Shown: positions 1-4,847 of the stretch, in pieces
Layout of the letters: each line of letters opens with the position of its first letter
How positions within the stretch are numbered: position 1 is the first letter of the stretch
From: Xanthobacteraceae bacterium
Lineage (GTDB): Bacteria; Pseudomonadota; Alphaproteobacteria; Rhizobiales; Xanthobacteraceae
DNA: 5,406 nt
NCBI GenBank assembly: GCA_030044035.1
Contig: JASHWN010000378.1
Coordinates: 1 to 5,406 of the forward strand
Reading direction: 5' to 3'
The notes under the pieces: model-generated
Told to the model about the DNA's origin: nothing
Database searches by the model: none
Seen by the model: the letters and a program-made list of their open reading frames with translations, nothing else
Program-made: the position numbers and the translations under genes

Positions 1-47
1 CAGGCTTGCAGATCGGCGACCGCAAGCAGCGCAGATGTTTCAGCCAT
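1..47 (-). CDS. livF: LivF-like branched-chain amino acid ABC transporter ATP-binding protein (N-terminus only)
   Basis: Only the first 15 codons lie in the window. The ATG is at 47-45 on the minus strand and reads MAETSALLAVADLQA, after which the left edge cuts the gene. A short leader followed by 'LLAVADLQA' matches the first beta-strand of LivF-type ATPases, which typically read 'LL.V.dL.a.YG'. The start overlaps the end of the preceding ATPase gene in the arrangement ATGGCTGA (8 bp shared), which is typical of translationally coupled livG-livF pairs. By family knowledge LivF is the second nucleotide-binding subunit of the HAAT-family importer. Walker A, signature and Walker B motifs are all outside the window, so the call rests on the N-terminal fragment plus its position after livG. 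Confidence 0.7.
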   Translation of the reverse strand, partial: MAETSALLAVADLQA

Positions 48-825
48 GGCCGGTCCCGAGATAGGCTTCACGCACCGCCGGATCGGCCGACACGGTCTTG
101 TAGTCGCCTTCGGCCAAAATCTCGCCACGGCTGAGCACGGTGATGCGGTCGCACAGATTGGCGACGACGCTCAGATTATGCTCCACCATCAACACCGTGC
201 GATGCACCGCGAGCGACTTGATCAGCGCGCTGATGCGCTCGATGTCCTCACGGGCCATGCCGGACATCGGCTCGTCGAGCAGCAGCATTTGCGGATCGAG
301 CGCGATGGTCGTTGCGATTTCGAGCGCGCGTTTGCGGCCGTACGGCAATTCCACGGCAAGCTTGTCCGTGTAGGCGGCAAGCCCGACGTCGGCAAGCAGC
401 GCCCGCGCCCGCTCGTCGAGCGCGCGCAGCACGCTCTTGCTGCGCCAGAAGTCGAACGAGCCGCCGCGCCGGCGCTGCAGCGCGATGCGGACGTTTTCGA
501 ACACGGTGAGATGCGGAAACACCGCCGAAATCTGGAACGAGCGGACGAGCCCGAGCCGCGCCACTTCGGCGGGGCGGAGCGCCGTTATGTCGCGGCCGTC
601 GAACACGATGCGGCCGCGCGTCGGACTTAAGAACTTGCTGAGCAGGTTGAAGCAGGTGGTCTTGCCGGCGCCGTTGGGGCCGATCATGGCGTGAATGGCG
701 CCGCGCGCGACGCGCAGGTTCACCGAGCGCACCGCGACAAAGCCGGCAAAATCCTTGGTCAGGTCCTCGGTCTGCAGGACCGTATCGCCAGGCACACGTT
801 CCCCCACGCGACCCATTGTCGGCAT
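40..825 (-). CDS. livG: LivG-like branched-chain amino acid ABC transporter ATP-binding protein
   Basis: This is a cytoplasmic ATPase subunit of a HAAT-family (branched-chain amino acid-type) ABC importer that hydrolyses ATP to drive the LivH/LivM permeases. In the 261-residue reading, Walker A GPNGAGKTT is at 49-57, the Q-loop Gln is at 98 (SFQ), the signature is LPYGRKR at 160-166, Walker B MLLLDEP is at 180-186 and the H-loop His is at 216 (VEHN). Length and the C-terminal 'GEILAEGD...V..AYLG' block are typical of LivG. The signature has LPYG instead of classical LSGGQ; LivG proteins often have LxYG. The start is uncertain. ATGs at 825 and 816 lack a visible ribosome site, whereas GTG at 795-793 follows GGGGGA at 4 nt and gives a 251-residue protein beginning (M)PGDTVLQTEDL. 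The gene overlaps livF by 8 bp. No convincing promoter was found in 826-883. The true substrate cannot be told from the ATPase; amides, urea or aromatic acids are alternatives. Confidence 0.9.
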   Translation of the reverse strand: MPTMGRVGERVPGDTVLQTEDLTKDFAGFVAVRSVNLRVARGAIHAMIGPNGAGKTTCFNLLSKFLSPTRGRIVFDGRDITALRPAEVARLGLVRSFQISAVFPHLTVFENVRIALQRRRGGSFDFWRSKSVLRALDERARALLADVGLAAYTDKLAVELPYGRKRALEIATTIALDPQMLLLDEPMSGMAREDIERISALIKSLAVHRTVLMVEHNLSVVANLCDRITVLSRGEILAEGDYKTVSADPAVREAYLGTGHG

Positions 826-883
826 TATCGGCCAAAGCGTAAAGGCTGCCGCGCCACTCTGCTACTGCAAGCGCCGCCAAGGC

Positions 884-923
884 AAAAAGGGACCCGCCCG
901 GCGGGGACGAGTCCGGGCGGGTC
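884..923 (-). terminator. Rho-independent terminator downstream of the MFS exporter gene
   Basis: A perfect 11-bp GC-rich stem pairs 891-901 (gacccgcccgg) with 913-923 (ccgggcgggtc) around an 11-nt loop. Read on the minus strand, the stem is followed by CC and then five Ts (884-888), the classical intrinsic-terminator layout. It lies about 190 bp past the stop of the exporter gene and about 60 bp before livG, so it should separate these two minus-strand units. On the plus strand the stem is followed only by gtttaaatc, so activity in that direction would be weaker. Confidence 0.8.
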
Positions 924-929
924 GTTTAA

Positions 930-965
930 ATCGGCGCCTGAGGGGGGTGTCGGGGGAGCGCCGAT
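930..965. repeat. Inverted repeat with G-rich loop beside the terminator
   Basis: Arms 930-937 (atcggcgc) and 958-965 (gcgccgat) are perfect 8-bp complements around a 20-nt loop holding runs of six and five Gs on the plus strand (C runs on the minus strand). It is only 6 bp from the terminator stem at 891-923. A minus-strand transcript from the exporter would fold this hairpin first and then the terminator. There is no T-run directly after it, so it is not a terminator by itself. The rest of 966-1111 shows no gene and no other structure I can name apart from a 7-bp stem at 1092-1112 touching the exporter stop codon. Confidence 0.5.
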
Positions 966-1111
966 AGCGGCTTAGCGGCCACTGTCGATTGGTCGCGGCG
1001 GGGTCCCGGGAGGTTCAACAGGGCTGAAGAATTTTTCCGGCTTTGGTTTTGCGGTTCTAAACCGGCGCCGCTCACAAGGGGCGCGGCCACCGCCGGCGCG
1101 TACGTCGCCGG

Positions 1112-2662
1112 CTAGACGCGTCCGGTCGGCATGGTCTCCAACAGCGGCTTTTCCTCCAGGAGGATAACCGCCAGGAGCGCGATGCTGAGCGTACCGGCCA
1201 TGGCAAAGAAGATTTCGGCGAAAGTCGCGGCCGAGGTCCCTGTCAGCAGCCGCGCCCCGTCGCTAACCGGCCCGTGCGCAGGGACCCCAGCGAGTACAAT
1301 GGCGCCGAAGACCGCGACCAGGACGGTGCCCATCAGCGTGCGGCCGAAATTCATGGCCCCGACCGCCGTCCCGAGATGCCGGGCAGCGACCGTGTTTTGC
1401 AGCGCGATCTGAGTTAGCGGCGCCGTCGGGCCGAAGCCGATACCAATCAGGAAAAGAATGATCTGGAATTTCAGGGGCGTCATGGCCGATACCGAAAGCG
1501 CAAGCGCGGTCACGGCGGCAATGGCCAGCACCAGACAAACGGTCGGCAACGCCTTGTAGTGCTTGACCCGGCCGATGATCTGGCTGGACAGGCCGGCGCT
1601 GGCGTTGAGCGTCACCATCAGGATGACGAGGCTGAGGCCGGAATCGGTCGCCGACCAGCCAAGGACGGTCTGCAGGTACATCGGCAGAAAAATATTGAGG
1701 CCGATGATCGAGCCCCAACCGAAGCAATTTGACAGGATGGCGAGCCGCGCCGCCGGATCGGATAGAATGGAAATCGGAATAAGCGGCTCGATCGCGGTCA
1801 ACAGCCGCACCACGAACGCGGAGCCGAGCAGGACCGCGCAAGCCGCGAGCGCCAAGACCGGCAGCGAAAGCCAGGGGTACCGCACGCCACCGAGATTGAG
1901 CGCCAGCATGAACGAGGAGCTTGCGGCCATGATCAGGATGGCGCCGACGACGTCGAGCCGATGCGGGCGGTCGTAACGCGGCAGCCGGCGCAGCACCGTG
2001 AGCGACAACGCGACCGCGATCAGGCACAGCGGCACGTTCCATATGAAGATCACCCACCAATACAGATGATCGCAGATCCAGCCGCCGAGCGCCGGGCCCA
2101 AACCGCCGGCGGTGGTAAAGGCCACGGAGAAATAGGCGTAGTATTTGGCCCGGTCCCTTGGCGCGGCGATGTCGCCGAGGATCATCTGCGCCGACGTCAC
2201 CAATCCGCCGCTGCCGCCGCCCTGCACGATGCGGCCGCAGATCAGCATCAGCATGCTCGAAGATGAGGCGCTGATCAGCGAGCCGGTCATGTAGACGCCG
2301 AGCGCGATCAACATCGTGATACGTCGGCCGTGAATGTCGGCGAACTTGCCGTAAAGCGGCGTGAGCGCGGTAGCGGCGATCAAAAACCCGGTGATGAGCC
2401 AGGGCAGATCATGAACGTCGCCGAGCGCGCGGCCGATGGTCGGCAGCGAGCTTGCCAGAATGGACTGGTCGACCGAGCCGATGAACACCGGCAGCATCAT
2501 GCTGGTGACGATGACCCGCCGCTCGCGCTCGCTCAGCGGCCTCACCGTCCCGATCGCGGCTCGCGCGGCTGTCATAGCGGACGAAGCATTGGCGGCAATC
2601 GCTTCTGCCGCGCGCTGTTCGGGACGCGGCGTCAGGCCTCCGCCGCCACGGTCGAAATTCAT
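1112..2662 (-). CDS. MFS transporter, DHA2 (EmrB/QacA-type) family, 14 TM segments
   Basis: This is an inner-membrane, proton-driven transporter of the 14-TM drug:H+ antiporter group, probably an exporter of toxic or amphipathic compounds. The 516-residue product has a polar N-terminus of about 45 residues, then hydrophobic segments starting near 50, 86, 114, 136, 174, 202, 238, 265, 305, 340, 372, 399, 431 and 483. Using numbering from the TTG at 2665, the visible motifs are VDQSILASSLPTIG (65-78) in TM1, with Asp66 and similar to the DHA2 'LDxTIV..ALP' motif; motif A GKFADIHGRR (106-115); motif B-like GRIVQGGGSGG (144-154); and motif C-like GLGPALGGWI (188-197). The ATG at 2662 is chosen over the adjacent TTG at 2665; no good ribosome site precedes either, and ATG at 2575 is a fallback. 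A promoter with a palindrome lies upstream and a terminator downstream. No HlyD/EmrA-type partner is in the window, and the substrate is unknown. Confidence 0.9.
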   Translation of the reverse strand: MNFDRGGGGLTPRPEQRAAEAIAANASSAMTAARAAIGTVRPLSERERRVIVTSMMLPVFIGSVDQSILASSLPTIGRALGDVHDLPWLITGFLIAATALTPLYGKFADIHGRRITMLIALGVYMTGSLISASSSSMLMLICGRIVQGGGSGGLVTSAQMILGDIAAPRDRAKYYAYFSVAFTTAGGLGPALGGWICDHLYWWVIFIWNVPLCLIAVALSLTVLRRLPRYDRPHRLDVVGAILIMAASSSFMLALNLGGVRYPWLSLPVLALAACAVLLGSAFVVRLLTAIEPLIPISILSDPAARLAILSNCFGWGSIIGLNIFLPMYLQTVLGWSATDSGLSLVILMVTLNASAGLSSQIIGRVKHYKALPTVCLVLAIAAVTALALSVSAMTPLKFQIILFLIGIGFGPTAPLTQIALQNTVAARHLGTAVGAMNFGRTLMGTVLVAVFGAIVLAGVPAHGPVSDGARLLTGTSAATFAEIFFAMAGTLSIALLAVILLEEKPLLETMPTGRV

Positions 2663-2721
2663 CAATCGTCACTTGCGCTGCGCGCGGCGCGAAGCGTCCC
2701 CGGCACGATGTTCGACCAAAA

Positions 2722-2750
2722 CTCATACCGGCAAATGCGCTCTCTGTCAT
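2722..2750 (-). promoter_or_regulatory. Predicted sigma70-type promoter of the MFS exporter
   Basis: On the minus strand, -35 ATGACA (2750-2745; 5 of 6 to TTGACA) is separated by exactly 17 bp from -10 TATGAG (2727-2722; 4 of 6 to TATAAT). Transcription would begin near 2715, giving a leader of about 50 nt before the ATG at 2662. The placement in the scoB-exporter gap and the optimal spacing support it, but hexamer matches of this quality also occur by chance in a 200-bp gap. Confidence 0.45.
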
Positions 2751-2754
2751 TTGC
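2731..2754. promoter_or_regulatory. Operator-like palindrome overlapping the exporter promoter
   Basis: A perfect inverted repeat, gcaaatg (2731-2737) and catttgc (2748-2754), is separated by 10 bp. It covers part of the predicted -35 hexamer and most of the spacer. Partial symmetry continues outwards (ccg before the left arm; gccgg after the right arm, offset by 2 bp). The 24-bp span and location fit binding by a dimeric repressor of the TetR or MarR type, which often controls DHA2 exporters. No regulator gene is in the window, so the role is inferred. Apart from this site and the promoter, 2663-2867 holds no gene. Confidence 0.4.
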
Positions 2755-2867
2755 GCCGGAACAGGGCAAAAGCGCATCAGCGCATGGCAGAAATGCTCTA
2801 TCGGGTTGCAGCGGCGAAGGCGCCAGCCACTGATACCGACACGCCCAACATCGGCGGTGCAGCAAAT

Positions 2868-3521
2868 TTACTGGCGCAGCGTGTTGGCGACTTTGAAGCT
2901 CGCCGCGGTCTTCGACTTGATCTCGTCGAGGCTCACGTCGGGCGCCAGCTCGACCAGCGTCATGCCGCCGCCGTCCTTCTTGTCGATGGTGAACACGCCG
3001 AGGTCGGTGATCACCATGTCGACCACGCCGGCGCCGGTCAGCGGCAGCGAGCAGCGCTGCAGCAGCTTGGCTTCGTTCTTGGCCGAGTGCTCCATGACGA
3101 CGACGACTTTTTTCACGCCGCCGACCAGATCCATGGCGCCGCCCATGCCTTTGATCATCTTGCCGGGGATCATCCAGTTGGCGAGGTCGCCGTTCTCCGC
3201 CACCTGCATGGCGCCGAGGATGGCGATATCGATATGGCCGCCGCGGATCATGGCGAACGAATCGGCGGAGCTGAAATAGCTCGTGGTCGGCAGCTCGGTG
3301 ACGGTCTGCTTGCCGGCATTGATGAGGTCGGCGTCCTCCTCGCCCTCGAACGGGAACGGGCCGGTGCCGAGCATGCCGTTCTCGCTTTGCAGCTGCACGC
3401 TCATGCCGGAGGGAATGAAGTTCGACACCAGCGTCGGAATGCCGATGCCGAGATTGACGTAAAAACCGTCGCGCAGCTCCCTGGCGGCGCGCTCGGCCAT
3501 CTGCTCGCGGGTCCAGGCCAT
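2868..3521 (-). CDS. scoB: Succinyl-CoA:3-ketoacid CoA-transferase subunit B
   Basis: This is the beta subunit of SCOT (EC 2.8.3.5), a cytoplasmic enzyme that moves CoA from succinyl-CoA to acetoacetate through an enzyme-bound glutamyl-CoA thioester. The 217-residue product has the family N-terminus [19 protein letters not shown], the NLGIGIP loop (23-29) and the catalytic Glu47 within SENGMLG (46-52). It also has [14 protein letters not shown] (94-107) and [15 protein letters not shown] (119-133), all highly typical of bacterial ScoB. Length is normal for the family. The ATG at 3521 is chosen because GGAGG sits 8 nt upstream; a longer frame begins at TTG 3536 but has no such support. The gene follows scoA after a 145-bp gap occupied by a repeat. 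PcaJ or AtoA homologues are alternatives, but the sequence style and the scoA partner favour SCOT. No clear terminator follows. Confidence 0.9.
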   Translation of the reverse strand: MAWTREQMAERAARELRDGFYVNLGIGIPTLVSNFIPSGMSVQLQSENGMLGTGPFPFEGEEDADLINAGKQTVTELPTTSYFSSADSFAMIRGGHIDIAILGAMQVAENGDLANWMIPGKMIKGMGGAMDLVGGVKKVVVVMEHSAKNEAKLLQRCSLPLTGAGVVDMVITDLGVFTIDKKDGGGMTLVELAPDVSLDEIKSKTAASFKVANTLRQ

Positions 3522-3529
3522 CAGACTTG

Positions 3530-3534
3530 CCTCC
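3530..3534 (-). promoter_or_regulatory. Ribosome binding site of scoB
   Basis: The minus strand reads GGAGG followed by 8 nt (CAAGTCTG) and then ATG at 3521-3519. It fixes the scoB start at 3521, because the in-frame TTG at 3536 lies upstream of the site rather than downstream. It also shows that scoB has its own initiation signal despite being separated from scoA by a repeat. Confidence 0.8.
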
Positions 3535-3564
3535 AAATATATTGCATCACGTTGCGCTCATTCC

Positions 3565-3643
3565 ATTCCCGCGAAAGCGGGAATCCAGTCGGTACGCCAT
3601 ATCGAGCGGGCTGCCTCTCCTGGGTCCCCGCTGGCGCGGGGAC
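3565..3643. repeat. REP-like paired-hairpin repeat between scoA and scoB
   Basis: There are two short perfect hairpins. The first is attcccgc / gcgggaat (3565-3572 with 3577-3584, loop gaaa). The second is gtccccgc / gcggggac (3624-3631 with 3636-3643, loop tggc). They are followed and preceded respectively by ccag (3585-3588) and ctgg (3620-3623), so the two units are imperfect inverted copies of one another with about 31 bp between ccag and ctgg. From established knowledge, this type of intergenic repeat is very common in alphaproteobacteria and some other Proteobacteria, and its translation gives the well-known spurious peptides 'SRESGNP' and 'FPRKRESS', both readable here. In the scoAB mRNA it would form two stable stem-loops and might affect the stability or balance of the two halves. 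Confidence 0.8.
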
Positions 3644-3666
3644 GAGCGGGTGAGAGAGCCGCTGCA

Positions 3667-4404
3667 TCAAACTTCTTCGCCGGTTCCGGCCGGCGCATCG
3701 GCCAACTGCCGTTTGCGCACGGTGCGCTGCTCGATGTGCTTGGCCGCGTTGGGCACGTGGATGAGCCGCTGCACGTAAATGCCGGGCGTGACGATATGGT
3801 CGGGATTGAGGTCGCCGGCTTGCACCAGCTGCTCGACCTCGGCGACCGTGACCTTGCCGGCCGTCGCCATCACCGGATTAAAGTTGCGCGCGGTCTTGCG
3901 GTAGGCAAGGTTGCCCTCGGTATCGCCCCGATAGGCGTGGACGATCGACAGATCGGCGACCAGGCCGCGCTCCATGACGTACCGATCGCCGTCGAACTCG
4001 CGCACGTCCTTGCCTTCGGCGATCGTCGTGCCGACGCCGGTGCGGGTGAAGAACGCCGGGATGCCGGCGCCGCCGGCGCGGATGCGCTCGGCCAACGTGC
4101 CCTGCGGATTGAACTCGATCTCGATCTCGTTGGCGAGATATTGCGCGGCGAATGTTTTGTTTTCGCCCACATAGGAGGCGATCATTTTCCTGATCTGGCG
4201 GCTGTCGAGCAGAATGCCGAGCCCGATCCCGTCGATTCCGGCATTGTTGGAAACGACGGTGAGATTCTTCACCCCCGCTTCGCGGATCGCCATGATCAAG
4301 GTTTCCGGGATGCCGCATAGCCCAAAGCCGCCGGCCATGATGGTCATGCCATCCTTGAGCAATCCGGCCAACGCGGCGCCCGCGCCGGCATAGACCTTAT
4401 TCAT
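3667..4404 (-). CDS. scoA: Succinyl-CoA:3-ketoacid CoA-transferase subunit A
   Basis: This is the alpha subunit of SCOT, pairing with ScoB to convert succinyl-CoA plus acetoacetate to succinate plus acetoacetyl-CoA, which thiolase then feeds to acetyl-CoA. The 245-residue product carries the CoA-transferase family signature GMTIMAGGFGLCGIP (19-33). It also has VVSNNAG (50-56), PQGTLAERIRAGGAGIP (100-116) and the C-terminal TPGIYVQRLIHV...IEQRTVRK block (206-231) characteristic of ScoA. Length is slightly above the usual 230-240 because of a short acidic tail. The ATG at 4404 is supported by GGAGAGG directly upstream (5 nt from GGAG to ATG). The 78-residue membrane protein ends 57 bp upstream on the same strand and may share its transcript. 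PcaI or AtoD are less likely alternatives given the C-terminal block. Confidence 0.92.
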   Translation of the reverse strand: MNKVYAGAGAALAGLLKDGMTIMAGGFGLCGIPETLIMAIREAGVKNLTVVSNNAGIDGIGLGILLDSRQIRKMIASYVGENKTFAAQYLANEIEIEFNPQGTLAERIRAGGAGIPAFFTRTGVGTTIAEGKDVREFDGDRYVMERGLVADLSIVHAYRGDTEGNLAYRKTARNFNPVMATAGKVTVAEVEQLVQAGDLNPDHIVTPGIYVQRLIHVPNAAKHIEQRTVRKRQLADAPAGTGEEV

Positions 4405-4461
4405 GACCTCTCCATCCTCGCCCGCCGATGGCCGCTAGCCATAATCCGGCGGATGGAAAGG

Positions 4462-4698
4462 TCAACTAGCCGGTGTGTCCAGGCCGACGCTCTTGAGGAC
4501 CGGCAGCCCAAAGCTGTGCGGATAATAGTTCCAGGCAATGAAGCCGATGAAGAACAGGATGGCGGCAATGACGGCGCCGACAACGCGGTTCCTGAAGGCA
4601 ATGAGGCTTCCGAGCAATGCAGTGACGAATGCTAGTCCGGTCATCAAGCCGACAAATAGCCAATCCACCTTTGAAGGATCGAGGGCGCCAATCATCAT
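4462..4698 (-). CDS. Small two-TM membrane protein of unknown function
   Basis: I do not recognise the family. The product is 78 residues: a short polar N-terminus (MMIGALDPSKVDW), a hydrophobic segment at about 12-34, a short basic turn FRNR (35-38), a second hydrophobic segment at about 39-58 and a 20-residue tail. The positive turn between helices predicts both termini on the periplasmic side. The start is the first of two tandem ATGs (4698, 4695), with AGGAG placed 6 nt upstream; a longer frame reaching 4794 has no such signal and encodes an Arg-rich leader. Codon use is less GC-biased than in scoA (CTA, TCA, ACT, GGA, AGG and GCA all occur). It lies 57 bp before scoA on the same strand, with no terminator between them, so co-transcription is likely. 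A hairpin-membrane accessory or an orphan inner-membrane protein are both possible. Confidence 0.75.
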   Translation of the reverse strand: MMIGALDPSKVDWLFVGLMTGLAFVTALLGSLIAFRNRVVGAVIAAILFFIGFIAWNYYPHSFGLPVLKSVGLDTPAS

Positions 4699-4722
4699 TG
4701 TGTGCTCCTGATGGTCTGGTGA

Positions 4723-4751
4723 ATTAAATCGCCGCTTCCCGCATAGCTTAA
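4723..4751 (-). promoter_or_regulatory. Weak candidate promoter for the small membrane protein-scoAB unit
   Basis: Within the 149-bp divergent region 4699-4847, the minus strand has TTTAAT (4728-4723) as a possible -10 and TTAAGC (4751-4746) 17 bp upstream as a poor -35 (3 of 6 matches). The -10 would be 24 nt before the ATG at 4698. For the opposite, plus-strand gene, an AT-rich stretch tagatataag (4796-4805) could serve as a -10, but no -35 was recognised. Both are suggestions only. Confidence 0.25.
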
Positions 4752-4847
4752 CCGAGCCGCGCCGCACACGCCAGCATGGCGGGGCAGCATTCAAATAGAT
4801 ATAAGGACCAATTGCGGTTCCACCGCGGCCGCTGTTGCGTTTTCGGT

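Noticed and set aside
1092..1112. 7-bp hairpin at the exporter stop codon as terminator
   Set aside because: On the minus strand it is followed by GC-rich sequence with no T-run. A much better terminator is at 884-923.
2768..2783. Possible scoB terminator: gcgc-loop-gcgc followed by four Ts on the minus strand
   Set aside because: The stem is only 4 bp and the T-run is short, about 85 nt past the stop. Too weak to call.
3522..3536. N-terminal extension of ScoB from TTG at 3536
   Set aside because: The GGAGG ribosome site at 3534-3530 lies inside the extension and points to ATG 3521, which also gives the family's usual MAWTREQM start.
3565..3643. CRISPR repeats or insertion-sequence ends
   Set aside because: There are only two hairpins, in inverted rather than direct orientation, with no regular spacers, no target duplication recognised and no transposase gene nearby.
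2436..3653. Long plus-strand frame of about 405 codons opposite scoB and the exporter start
   Set aside because: It lies antisense to scoB, whose motifs and ribosome site are clear. Its translation is His/Asp/Ala-rich as expected of a GC-rich shadow, and it ends in the repeat-derived peptide SRESGNP, a well-known spurious product.
3527..3778. Plus-strand frame of 83 codons with FPRKRESS and LGPRWRGDER
   Set aside because: The peptide is the translation of the palindromic repeat at 3565-3643 running into antisense scoA. There is no ribosome site or family resemblance.
4699..4794. N-terminal extension of the small membrane protein to 4794
   Set aside because: The extra 32 residues are Arg/Cys-rich and unlike a leader. 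AGGAG stands 6 nt before the ATG at 4698.
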